Assembly (NCBI GenBank): GCA_903843305.1
Contig: CAIMPI010000011.1
Span: forward strand, 1-64,000
Length of the DNA stretch: 64,000 nt
Reading direction: 5' to 3'
Source of the DNA: an uncultured Chlorobiaceae bacterium
GTDB lineage: Bacteria > Bacteroidota > Chlorobiia > Chlorobiales > Chlorobiaceae
Every line of letters starts with the position of its first letter. Positions within the stretch are counted from its first letter, which is position 1. The position numbers and the translations under genes were made by a program. Below are positions 35,128 through 42,919 of the stretch, piece after piece. The notes under the pieces were generated by a model, which saw nothing but the letters and a program-made list of their open reading frames with translations, was not told where the DNA came from and did not search any database.

Positions 35128-36654
35128 TCAGATCTTCTCCCATTCAAACTTGCTGACATTTCTGGCCTTCGGGTCAAAGACGATGCCAATCAGGTAGCGT
35201 TCACCGCTGTATTTCTCGTAATATTTCATCTTTTTGATCTGCTCAAGCGGCTCCTTGTCGGTCACTTTGAACTCAAACAGCAAAGTTTTCCCTTCGACCT
35301 TCAGCGTCAGATCAATTCTGCCCTTGTTACTCACATCCTCGGCGATGATATCGACCCCGAGACTGGCAAAATAGGCATAAAGCACGCTGGCGTAAAAGCC
35401 TTCGTAACTTTCAATAGAGTTGTTGGTGAAATTATTGTAGGCAATGCTTGCAAAAAGGCGTTTGATGACTGGCTCCAAGCGTTCAACAGCTGCGGCGTTG
35501 ATGAGATCAAGCAGCTCATGGCGGATCGGCTCTTTTTCCGAAACACTGGCCATTGATTGCAAAATGTAATTGTTAAAACTGATCTGCACCTCCTTGTTGG
35601 GAAATCCCAACTCGTAACCAACTCCCATGCCTGACGGCAGCACTCTCTTGATGGTCAAATAGCCGGTTTGAAACATAATCGTTTCAAGATTGAGCGACTC
35701 AATGTTAAAGCTGTTGAGCAAACTTTTGTCAACGTTGATATTGAGAAAATCAGGAATGAAATAGCGGTTTTTTTTGATCAACTCAACCAGAAAGCGCGGA
35801 GTACCGGTTTCGAACCAGTAATTGTCAAACACAAACCTGTTCTTGATAAAGAGCAGAATATCATAAGGGTTATAGACTTTGTCACCCAAAAAGTTATACC
35901 CGTTGTACCACCGCTTTACCTGTTCCATTTCGACGCCCTCAAGATATGGAGCAAAAGCGGTCTCCACATCAAGCTGGGTGTAGCCGCAGACAGTGCCATA
36001 GTCGGGATTGAGGCTGATATCTTCGAGATTATTCAAACCACTGAAAAGCGACACCTTGGAGAATTTGCTTACCCCGGTGAGGAAGGTAAAGCGCAGATAC
36101 TCGTCGTTCTCCTTGATTTTTGTATAAAAGTCCCGCATTCCATCCCTGATGGTGAGCGCCTCAGGGATATTTTCAATATTGTCCAGGATGGGCTTGTCGT
36201 ACTCATCAACGAGAATGACAACCTTCTGCTTATATTTCTCGGATGCCTTTTTGATTAATTCTGCAAAAAAGTATTGTGCTCTTGACCTGTTTTCACACTT
36301 CAGCCCAAGTCGCTCCTCATTGGATTTGAGTATGTGCAACAAATCCACCTCAAGATCGGCCTTTGAGTGAACCCCGCCACTGAAACTTATCTTGATGACC
36401 GGCCAGGTCACCTCCCAGTTCCATTGCTCCTCAATGAGAAGCCCCCTGAAAAGCTCCCGTTTTCCCTCAAAAATATTTTTCAGCGTATCAAGAAACAGGC
36501 TTTTGCCGAAACGGCGTGGCCGCGACAGAAAGACATAGCGATAATTGTCAATCAATGCACGGGCAATCTCCGTTTTATCGATGTAAAGATAATCACCCTC
36601 GATGATTGTCCTGAAGGTCTGTATTCCTACTGGCAACTTTTGCATGGCACTCAA
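35128..36654 (-). CDS. AAA-ATPase-like / PD-(D/E)XK protein (DUF1703 type)
   Basis: 508 residues. The N-terminal AAA-ATPase-like domain starts LPVGIQTFRTIIEGDYLYID and has a P-loop-like RPRRFGKSLFL (about residues 45-55) and VVILVDEYDKPIL (Walker B, about 165-177). The C-terminal part carries GRIDLTLKVEGKTLLFEFKV, the D...E-x-K core of a PD-(D/E)XK nuclease. This architecture is widespread and multicopy in Chlorobi and Bacteroidetes; the role is unknown, with a mobile or defence link suspected. A second start (MQKL) lies three codons in. It begins the accessory stretch 35-41 kb. Confidence 0.9.
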   Translation of the reverse strand: MSAMQKLPVGIQTFRTIIEGDYLYIDKTEIARALIDNYRYVFLSRPRRFGKSLFLDTLKNIFEGKRELFRGLLIEEQWNWEVTWPVIKISFSGGVHSKADLEVDLLHILKSNEERLGLKCENRSRAQYFFAELIKKASEKYKQKVVILVDEYDKPILDNIENIPEALTIRDGMRDFYTKIKENDEYLRFTFLTGVSKFSKVSLFSGLNNLEDISLNPDYGTVCGYTQLDVETAFAPYLEGVEMEQVKRWYNGYNFLGDKVYNPYDILLFIKNRFVFDNYWFETGTPRFLVELIKKNRYFIPDFLNINVDKSLLNSFNIESLNLETIMFQTGYLTIKRVLPSGMGVGYELGFPNKEVQISFNNYILQSMASVSEKEPIRHELLDLINAAAVERLEPVIKRLFASIAYNNFTNNSIESYEGFYASVLYAYFASLGVDIIAEDVSNKGRIDLTLKVEGKTLLFEFKVTDKEPLEQIKKMKYYEKYSGERYLIGIVFDPKARNVSKFEWEKI

Positions 36655-36702
36655 CCTCGATGTGAAACGTTAACCATCATGAGTATCGGTTTTTCTTCTT
36701 CA

Positions 36703-36831
36703 TCAATGGATCGCAGGGGAGGGAAATCCAGCCGAACCCCCCACAACAAAAAGCGGCAGCTCAAACGATGTCGCCAGATCAGCCGTGTAAAAGTCCAGCA
36801 CAGTGTTAGAATGTATTCGGGAAAGGCGCAT
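36703..36831 (-). pseudogene. umuD: umuD N-terminal fragment
   Basis: A 42-residue minus-strand frame ends FELPLFVVGGSAGFPSPAIH and a stop. PLF...GFPSPA is the self-cleavage region of UmuD-type LexA-like peptidases, with Ala-Gly at the expected cut. The Ser/Lys catalytic part is absent: the frame stops within the length of one domain, and other frames do not restore it. It lies 48 bases upstream of the DUF1703-type gene, so that gene's arrival may have cut it off. Confidence 0.5.
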
Positions 36832-37089
36832 CAGTCAACGTAATAGTTCTCAAAATCATAGTATCATCACAATATGCGAAAAAGAGAAAGAATAGTCACA
36901 GAAGAATACATCAAGCCATGTATAACGTTTGCTTCAGCATGTCGATCAGCATCAAACAGAAAGACTCGCCCCTGTGCTGAGCACAAGGATTTTTTTGTAA
37001 TTTGGAGATCCTCCATCACCATGAATCGATATCGATAATGTCAAAGCTTTGATGTCCACTATTATATCGACCTGAAAATATTACTATGA

Positions 37090-37171
37090 AGCTCCACTGC
37101 GCCGAGTACCGCACTGCTCCGCCTGATGAGAAAGATCGTATTCTACTGTCCGGTTGAATGATGGGTTAGCC
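37090..37171 (-). other. Half attC site after the GNAT cassette
   Basis: The minus strand reads GGCTAACCCATCATTCAACC just at the stop codon of the GNAT gene, i.e. an attC R'' core (37171-37165) plus L''. R'' is the exact complement of the GTTAGCC boundary at the gene's 5' side (37615-37609), as expected for one cassette. No matching L'-R' half is found before 36900, so the site seems truncated. The remaining bases of 36832-37165 contain nothing else I can name. Confidence 0.5.
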
Positions 37172-37600
37172 CGTGGCAACATGCTTGAACAGAAAAGCGG
37201 ATGAAGACGGGCAAAGCCCTGAGAATTGAGATGTGGCTTGAATGGCCTGTGGTGCCTTTTGACGAGAGGCAGGAGTGTAACCAAGCTTCAAGAAGAAAGC
37301 CTCAGCGGAGGTTGTAAGCAAAAACAGCGAGTCAACGCCATGCGAGGCAGCAAAGTTTTCGAGGAAGATGACCAATTTACGGGCAAGACCACGTTTGCGG
37401 AAAGCTTGAGAAACCGCAAGAGATCGCAGCAAACCGACGGATTGATAGGTTTCCATGCCGATAACGGCAACCAAGGAGCCAGCAACCTGAATACCGAAAA
37501 ACTGTGGTGGCGATGCCGCCGAAATATCAGAAATAGGTAAATTGCAGTCCGTAAGCAGGGGAAGAATTTCGTCGAGCGATGACAGCGGTTCAATGTTCAT
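37166..37600 (-). CDS. GNAT N-acetyltransferase, ArsN2-like (gene cassette)
   Basis: 144 residues of the GNAT fold with the acetyl-CoA loop in FRKRGLARKLV (about residues 72-82), preceded by YQSVGLLRSLAVS. The C-terminal half (LFLLTTSAEAFFLKLGYTPA, then AIQATSQFSGLCPSSSAFLF) is the pattern of ArsN2-type acetyltransferases. The ATG at 37600 comes 9 bases after the attC boundary at 37609. The stop codon TAA lies inside the next attC core (37166-37168), which is usual for integron cassettes. Function in arsenic or organoarsenical resistance is possible, not shown. Confidence 0.82.
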   Translation of the reverse strand: MNIEPLSSLDEILPLLTDCNLPISDISAASPPQFFGIQVAGSLVAVIGMETYQSVGLLRSLAVSQAFRKRGLARKLVIFLENFAASHGVDSLFLLTTSAEAFFLKLGYTPASRQKAPQAIQATSQFSGLCPSSSAFLFKHVATG

Positions 37601-37608
37601 GGGAAGCG

Positions 37609-37667
37609 GGCTAACGATAAAGCTCAGCGGGGCGCGGTAGCGCGTCCGCTGGAGCAACTTGTTCGAT
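37609..37667 (-). other. Integron attC site
   Basis: On the minus strand the site runs from GAACAAGTTGCTCC to TTTATCGTTAGCC. Its centre folds as CAGCGG/CCGCTG and CGCG/CGCG with loop CTAC, has an unpaired base in the outer stem, and ends in the R' core GTTAGCC. These are the features of an attC recombination site. It sits between two small minus-strand genes, 4 bases after the zinc-ribbon gene's stop and 9 bases before the GNAT start. Confidence 0.75.
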
Positions 37668-37670
37668 GAT

Positions 37671-37931
37671 TCATTTCTCTTTCCAGCGGTTTAGTTTTGG
37701 AATGCTTCTGGTAAAGATCCATGCTACAAATCCATGCATTCCCATTTCCTTCATCTTTCCGATGCAGAACTCTTGCATCTTCTGAGGGGTGTTTATTTCA
37801 GGAGAGCTGAAAGCCCCGCCTATGTAGCAGTAGCTGCAATACTCAGTACTCTTGCTGCCGTCAGCATTCGTTCCCCCATTCTGGGGATCTTTTTTTATCG
37901 GCATCCCGCAACTTTGGCAAAACTTGTTCAT
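37671..37931 (-). CDS. Putative zinc-ribbon protein (gene cassette)
   Basis: 86 residues starting MNKFCQSCGMPIKKDP with a second metal-binding pair in EYCSYCYIGG; this is the putative zinc-ribbon family with an N-terminal CQSCGMPL-like motif. The ATG at 37931 follows GGAGAGGAG, a good ribosome site. The stop is 4 bases before an attC site, so it is the cassette upstream of the GNAT gene. Function unknown; such genes are frequent cargo of cassettes. Confidence 0.82.
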   Translation of the reverse strand: MNKFCQSCGMPIKKDPQNGGTNADGSKSTEYCSYCYIGGAFSSPEINTPQKMQEFCIGKMKEMGMHGFVAWIFTRSIPKLNRWKEK

Positions 37932-38133
37932 ATCATCTCCTCTCCATCGAACAATAATTATGTTGATCCACATAAACAGCGGATTCTTGAATTATAAACG
38001 TAAATAGATGTTAATCTTTTATTTTGTTGACACTTATACTATGTAATGCTTCTTATTTCTGTTTTTTATAAGGATCGGCATAAAAGCACTGTTTACTTGC
38101 TCTTTTATGGAAAAGAGTTGATATAATGTACGC

Positions 38134-38307
38134 ATGGATTTTGAGTATTCCATCGGCGGTGGTGTAATATTTTTCGCAGCGGTATGGGCAGTTCAGTGGA
38201 AGCGAAAGCAAATATGCTTGCAGATCGGCGTGAAAGCCAAGTGCTTTCAGAGGTTTGGGTTAAGCCAGAACTGGCGGTGTGAACAAAAGCCTATGGCGCA
38301 ATTTTAG
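38134..38307 (+). CDS. Doubtful small ORF, 57 aa
   Basis: ATG at 38134 with TATAAT just upstream (38122-38127), starting MDFEYSIGGGVIFFAAVWAV and rich in Gln, Lys and Cys later. It overlaps the end of the GH25 gene by 17 bases. No homologue comes to mind, so it may be chance. Otherwise the 37932-38290 gap shows no feature. Confidence 0.2.
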   Translation: MDFEYSIGGGVIFFAAVWAVQWKRKQICLQIGVKAKCFQRFGLSQNWRCEQKPMAQF

Positions 38308-39010
38308 TGAGCGGCCAAGCCACCTTGAGTTGTTCGGAGCTGCCATTAAACACGTTTATGTCCATATCGGGTTTTGTGCCGGGTATGGGCATCTGGGGAA
38401 GTATCTCACTGGAAAACTGCCAAAGTGTGTAGGTGGGCCAGACGCCGTGTGGAAAGTCGGTGACCTTTGACTTAAAGCGCGCGTACCAAAGCGGTGTCTT
38501 CGAGAATACGCTGTTTTTATATTTAGCAGCTATGAGTTTCGCACTGGAGTGATTGGTGTAGAGAACCGGGTAGCGACCTGTACGAGCTTTTACGCGCTCC
38601 ACAAACAGGATGGCCTCGTCTACGTTCATCAGAGTTTTTGACTGAGCGTCTTCAAGGTCCAATGCGATCAGTTCATCGGGTTCCGGTTTGACCGTATCGA
38701 TGTAAAAGTCAGCCTGTTTTTCGGGTTGGCCGCTTATACCCCAGTGATACGAGCCCCAGAGGTAACCGTGTTTGCGAGCCTCTTCCTTGCGCTTTCTGTA
38801 GCCGGGATCAAGTTTCGTTGTGCCGATTGTGGCCTTGTGAATGATCGCGACGACCCGCGGTTCAGTTTTCAACTTGTTCCAATCAATTGCGTTCGCGTAG
38901 TACGGATCGATTACGATGGCGACCTTCGGATCCTTCCAAGGGGCATTAAACTCGGCCGAAGAGGCAATGGCAGGAAGCATCAGGAGCACAAAAAAAGCAA
39001 TCTTGTTCAT
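38291..39010 (-). CDS. Glycoside hydrolase family 25 lysozyme-like protein
   Basis: 239 residues with a signal peptide (MNKIAFFVLLMLPAIASSAE). The GH25 barrel is visible: VIDPYYANAIDWNKL at strand 1, IIHKATIGTTKLDPGY, YHWGISGQPEKQADFYI and the catalytic ALDLED. PVLYTNHSSAKLI and YTLWQFSS are typical later strands. It would cut peptidoglycan in the periplasm or outside. The ATG at 39010 gives the signal sequence; the frame is open to 39118. Upstream lie IS21-like repeats. Confidence 0.87.
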   Translation of the reverse strand: MNKIAFFVLLMLPAIASSAEFNAPWKDPKVAIVIDPYYANAIDWNKLKTEPRVVAIIHKATIGTTKLDPGYRKRKEEARKHGYLWGSYHWGISGQPEKQADFYIDTVKPEPDELIALDLEDAQSKTLMNVDEAILFVERVKARTGRYPVLYTNHSSAKLIAAKYKNSVFSKTPLWYARFKSKVTDFPHGVWPTYTLWQFSSEILPQMPIPGTKPDMDINVFNGSSEQLKVAWPLTKIAP

Positions 39011-39045
39011 GGAACGTCTCCTTGTTGGGTCTGAGTATTCCGGTG

Positions 39046-39115
39046 AAAGTTTACCACTGATTCCTTGCGAATATGTACCACCGGTTCCGGTGCAAAGTGT
39101 ACCACCTTTTTCATG
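39046..39115. repeat. Three 24-bp-spaced repeats, IS21-like end
   Basis: TTTACCACTGATTCC, TGTACCACCGGTTCCGG and GTGTACCACCTTTTTC have their ACCAC cores at 39053, 39077 and 39101, i.e. exactly 24 bases apart. IS21-family elements carry such multiple terminal repeats for transposase binding. No istA or istB is present, so this would be an isolated end remnant just upstream of the GH25 gene. Confidence 0.5.
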
Positions 39116-39265
39116 CAAGATTTGCTTTTAGAACTTACAGAATTATTTCCAAATTCCTTCTTCGTAATGATTCACCTTTCAACTCAATTCGGTGGGTATT
39201 TCCGACTATACATCTTTTGTCCTCCTGTGTCGTGCCGGGCCTAACATTGTTAAGACTGATTAGGT

Positions 39266-39592
39266 TCAAGGAGTTTTCAGCAAACAATTGAGGCGAACAT
39301 CTTCCTTGAACGGCCCTTTCAACGACCACTTGCAGTTAACGTAACCTGGCATCCTCATGACCACGTTAATATTTTCTTCGTAGTACGGTACGTTAATTGT
39401 CGAATTAGTCTTGCCGATGAGTTCGCTATTAACCCAGATTTCCGCTCCATCGGGAGTGGAGGTAGTAATTAGCTTCAAAACTCCTATAGTGGTCCAAGGT
39501 GCCATCATGGGAGCAGGCGGTGGCGTACACGGCGTTTCACGTTCCGCGAGAATCGGACTATTGATTACGAGACGGTAAGCATTTGGAAACAT
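39266..39592 (-). CDS. PEGA-domain-like protein
   Basis: 108 residues without signal peptide. STPDGAEIWVNSELIGKTNS followed by MRMPGYVNCKW matches the PEGA repeat (P-x-GA-x-V...G-x-T...GY). PEGA domains are surface-associated beta modules. The ATG at 39592 is used; a TTG at 39610 would extend it. It lies between the caspase-like and GH25 genes on the same strand, so all three may belong to one unit. Confidence 0.6.
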   Translation of the reverse strand: MFPNAYRLVINSPILAERETPCTPPPAPMMAPWTTIGVLKLITTSTPDGAEIWVNSELIGKTNSTINVPYYEENINVVMRMPGYVNCKWSLKGPFKEDVRLNCLLKTP

Positions 39593-39600
39593 CTTGTCTT

Positions 39601-39810
39601 TTATAACCAAGGAAGCTTATCCCCTTCGTTTACTAACAAATTGGACCAGAAGTAGTTATCTGGAACGATCCTACAAACCGGGTAAAGAGTTTGCCCCGTC
39701 CTAAAAGGCGAGAGCACGAGTTGCTTTTTGTAGGGAAAGCGGGGGAGTTCAAATCTGCCGTCAGTCCGCCTGACGTGGAAGCTTACCCGCCAGCGCCTAC
39801 CACAAAACAT
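39601..39810 (-). CDS. Possible small ORF between caspase-like and PEGA genes
   Basis: A 69-residue frame, RVSFHVRRTDGRFELPRFPY in its first half, that stops 8 bases before the PEGA start. It is in line with its neighbours and no other frame covers the interval. It has no domain I recognise, and the composition does not prove coding. Confidence 0.3.
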   Translation of the reverse strand: MFCGRRWRVSFHVRRTDGRFELPRFPYKKQLVLSPFRTGQTLYPVCRIVPDNYFWSNLLVNEGDKLPWL

Positions 39811-39864
39811 GAAAACACAAAACAGTTTGTGGACGCTGGTCGGGTGTAGCTTGCCGCTTTATGG

Positions 39865-40692
39865 CTATTTGGAGGAAATTCCCCGCTGAGTGGCCGGACA
39901 CTCAAGCTGTGCAACCTGCGCATAATGATTGGCTGCGAGATCCGTATTCACCTTCTTGAGCAGATCTTTCCGCGAGATATTGTTCTTTGCGGTGGTGGTT
40001 TCCTTGACCCAGTAATAAGTGAAGGCGCCATGATAGGTGCCGCCGATATAAGCATCGGCGCTGGTCTGGTTGTCCCGACAAGCGGCCCAGAGGATGACGT
40101 TCTTGGCTGCCTTTTCCACCACACGGCGACTCAGACCCCGGGCCATGAGGGGCATCACCTTCTCGCACGCAGCCAAGGATGGCGGCGCGATATAGCGGGG
40201 TCGGCGATTAGGCATGAGGTCTGAAGCCTTGAGGCCAGTGCCCGAGTGACAGGTGTCCAGATACACCTCTATGAGAACGTTGTCCGGCACCTGCGCCAAT
40301 AGATCGTGCAGTTCGTCGTCAACGATGACGTGATTCGGATCCCATTGGCCGCTTTTTTCCGCCAGGTCATGAGGGCAAAAAGCCTCGTCATAATGATCGG
40401 CCTCATCAGCGTTCTTGTCTGGCACCTGGGTGCCGTGGCTCGAAAGGCTGAACACGAGATAGCTGTACTTGCCGGTCTTGGCTCCACTGACCATTGCAGT
40501 CAGTTCAGCCATGATTGCCTGCTTTGTGGCTTGGGCATCGGTCAATACCTTGATGTCTCCTGCGGCAAAGCCAAGATATGTCTCAAGGATCCCGACCATC
40601 TGGTTGGCGTCGTTGACACATCCGTGCAAGGTGCTACCGGGATAGTTCTTGAAAACGTTGATCCCAACGCAAAGCGCTCTACGGTTTGACAT
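39865..40692 (-). CDS. Caspase-family (metacaspase-like) cysteine protease
   Basis: 275 residues of peptidase family C14. The N-terminus RRALCVGINVFKNYPGSTLH and the catalytic His in FSLSSHGTQVPD (about residue 86) and Cys in VYLDTCHSGTG (about residue 147) are both present. There is no signal peptide or partner domain, so it is cytoplasmic and single-domain. Bacterial caspase-like proteases are often parts of cell-death or defence systems; the cue here is its accessory neighbourhood, so this is inference. The 40693-41038 gap upstream holds no gene I can support, only a short GTAAGTGA-type repeat near 40698. Confidence 0.9.
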   Translation of the reverse strand: MSNRRALCVGINVFKNYPGSTLHGCVNDANQMVGILETYLGFAAGDIKVLTDAQATKQAIMAELTAMVSGAKTGKYSYLVFSLSSHGTQVPDKNADEADHYDEAFCPHDLAEKSGQWDPNHVIVDDELHDLLAQVPDNVLIEVYLDTCHSGTGLKASDLMPNRRPRYIAPPSLAACEKVMPLMARGLSRRVVEKAAKNVILWAACRDNQTSADAYIGGTYHGAFTYYWVKETTTAKNNISRKDLLKKVNTDLAANHYAQVAQLECPATQRGISSK

Positions 40693-41039
40693 TTTAGTCT
40701 CCTAAGTAAGTGAGTAAGTGAAAATTACTGTGCTTTTTACGGAAACGGCTGTTTGAAACTTGGGCAATAGTTACCTATTATTACGCAATAATCTTTATCA
40801 CCTCCTTGCTGTCTTCTGTGTTCCCAAACATAGTTCAGATTGATCCGCCTAATACGGAAAAAGCAGAATGTTTCTTTCGGTATAACAATTCAAGAAGTCC
40901 CTTCTTTTCTGTAAGTTAGAAACTCTGGAGTATTTATCAATGAGCTGGAGGTTGCGGCCGATTTTTTTTAGTGGTTTTTACCCCGTTGTATAACAAGGTA
41001 AAGGGTTTCTTGCCGATTCGGCTGGGGCGACATCATTCT

Positions 41040-41226
41040 TGATGATCCCGTTTAGAAAAATTATATTTACTGCAAGCTCACCCTTCAGCTTTTCTATTAC
41101 AGAAGAGCAACCATGGCATAATTCAAATCATCATCCATGCCCGTCATTCTATAGGGAAAATCTTGACTCAAAAATTAAGGTTCCGGCGGCGCTGGGGTTG
41201 GCGGTGGTGGATGCGGATGCAATTGA
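41040..41226 (+). pseudogene. Frameshifted DUF4266-like small lipoprotein gene
   Basis: Frame 41182-41226 encodes SGGAGVGGGGCGCN and a stop, which is the characteristic end of DUF4266 proteins. The frame is closed by a TAA six bases before it (41176). The preceding segment (YRENLDSKIK, to about 41179) is in another frame and resembles the region just before that Gly/Cys tail. DUF4266 genes usually sit directly ahead of DUF3570 genes, and a DUF3570 gene starts here 24 bases downstream. One indel or more has probably broken the gene. Confidence 0.45.
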
Positions 41227-41250
41227 TATAATTTTCAAAACAGGACAACT

Positions 41251-42432
41251 ATGGTATCGGGTTTGAAAATCAAGTCAACGGTTCTTGGCACTGCTCTTCT
41301 GACTGCCGCTATGGCACTGCCTTCACTGCAGTTTGCCAATGCGGAAGCGGCTCCTGATCAAGGTGTTGTAAGCTTCAAATATCTGCATTATCAAGACAGT
41401 CAGATTGGGGATGGTATAAATGTTATAAGCGGGGCATCTTCAGCAGGATCGTCAAGCCGGATGGGAGTCAATGCATACTCAATGACGGTATTAGTGCCTG
41501 TTGCCGGTGAATGGTCAATAGGAACAACGTATACCTCTGACTCAGTATCTGGAGCATCTCCAATGTATCATTCCTCGAAGTTGACAAAGATGAATGATTT
41601 ACGTCGCGCAATTGATGGCGAGCTAACACGTTACTTTTCAAACGGAACGCTGAGTTTCGGGACAGGCTATTCAAAGGAGTCCGATTATCTTTCACGCAGC
41701 TTCTCACTTCAGGGAAGCCTGTCCACAGAAGATAAAAATACAACGTTTACTCTGGGAGGCAGCCTGAACAGTGATAACATTTTTCCGATTACCAATCCAA
41801 ATGCTTATTACGCAAAGAAGGTCTATTCAAGTATTTTTGGAATTACGAGGGTCTTGACGAAGCATGATATTGTACAGCTCGACTTTGGATACTCTAAAGG
41901 GAACGGTGATTTTTCTGATCCCTATAAACTCTATGATAACAGGCCGACCGAACGCAATACGACAACGATTCTAACTCGTTGGAACCATTATTTTGACTGG
42001 ACTGATGGCACGGCTAAACTCTCGTATCGCTATTATTCAGATACTTTTGGTATTCGAGCACATACATTTGAAGCTGAATATGTCCAGCCGCTATGCAAAA
42101 GCTGGACGGTGACCCCGTTACTTCGCCTCTACAGTCAAAGCGAAGCTGACTTTTATGTTCCCGTCAGTGCTGTTGAAAAAGCAGACCCTACGCAACAAAC
42201 TTTACCTCCTGTTAGTGCTGTCTATTATTCAGAAGACCAGCGCATGTCAGCTTTCGGGGCAATCACTTTGGGATTGAAGGTAAGCAAACAATTAAATCGT
42301 GATTGGCTTGTTGATGTGAAATACGAGGAATATGAACAAAGAGGTAAATGGAGCGTGTACGGCAAGGGTGATCCCGGATTGGCGCCGTTTGGTGCAAGGA
42401 GCATTCAGGTTGGACTATCGAAAAAGTTCTAA
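41251..42432 (+). CDS. DUF3570-family outer-membrane protein
   Basis: 393 residues with a signal peptide ending near ANAEA (about residue 33). The mature part VVSFKYLHYQDSQ, then SVSGASPMYHSS and a C-terminal VGLSKKF with a terminal Phe, is DUF3570, a predicted beta-barrel. In other genomes it is encoded with DUF4266, a thioredoxin-like protein and ApbE; here only a broken DUF4266 relic precedes it. Function unknown. Confidence 0.85.
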   Translation: MVSGLKIKSTVLGTALLTAAMALPSLQFANAEAAPDQGVVSFKYLHYQDSQIGDGINVISGASSAGSSSRMGVNAYSMTVLVPVAGEWSIGTTYTSDSVSGASPMYHSSKLTKMNDLRRAIDGELTRYFSNGTLSFGTGYSKESDYLSRSFSLQGSLSTEDKNTTFTLGGSLNSDNIFPITNPNAYYAKKVYSSIFGITRVLTKHDIVQLDFGYSKGNGDFSDPYKLYDNRPTERNTTTILTRWNHYFDWTDGTAKLSYRYYSDTFGIRAHTFEAEYVQPLCKSWTVTPLLRLYSQSEADFYVPVSAVEKADPTQQTLPPVSAVYYSEDQRMSAFGAITLGLKVSKQLNRDWLVDVKYEEYEQRGKWSVYGKGDPGLAPFGARSIQVGLSKKF

Positions 42433-42507
42433 GTCAGCTCGTGGCTTATTGACACGCCACCAGCGATCACGAAATCCATACGAAGTTATTAGACCCGATT
42501 TCCTCCA

Positions 42508-42918
42508 TTAACGCTCAGGCTTGATGAGTAGCAGGGGAATGGAAGTTTTTTTGCGAAGTGCTCTTGATACGCTCCCGAAAAGGATTCTTTCAGGCAGATG
42601 ATGACCGTGCACAGCCATAGCAAGAAGATCATAGCTGTTTTCCTCAATTTCACTGAGAATCTCTTTCTCGGGCTCTCCACTGCGGATAACGACATGGACG
42701 TCAATATCTGCTTCCTGCAATTGATTCTGGTAATGATCAAGGGTTATCATCGACTGCCCACGAAGAAATCGTTCCTGATCAAGAGTGTGTGAATGGATAA
42801 CATGCAGCAGATGCAGAGTTGCACCAAGCTGAAGTGCAAGTGCTGAAACATGTTCAATAAGAATGTCATCAACCGGTGAACAGTCGATGGCAACAAGGAT
42901 TTCTTTGTAAGCCTGCAT
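42508..42918 (-). CDS. Universal stress protein (UspA family)
   Basis: 136 residues. It starts YKEILVAIDCSPVDDILIEH and has the nucleotide-binding region AMAVHGHHLPERILFGSVS near the C-terminus; the usual G-x2-G-x9-G-S/T is partly replaced (HGHHLPERILFGSVS). It is last in a minus-strand operon after an Nramp transporter, one base away from it. Role under stress or metal load is inferred. Confidence 0.88.
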   Translation of the reverse strand: MQAYKEILVAIDCSPVDDILIEHVSALALQLGATLHLLHVIHSHTLDQERFLRGQSMITLDHYQNQLQEADIDVHVVIRSGEPEKEILSEIEENSYDLLAMAVHGHHLPERILFGSVSRALRKKTSIPLLLIKPER

Positions 42919-42919
42919 G

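Noticed and set aside
39740-39765. AGTTCAAATCT resembling a tRNA T-loop
   Set aside because: The flanking bases do not form a T-stem and no anticodon or acceptor arms are found.
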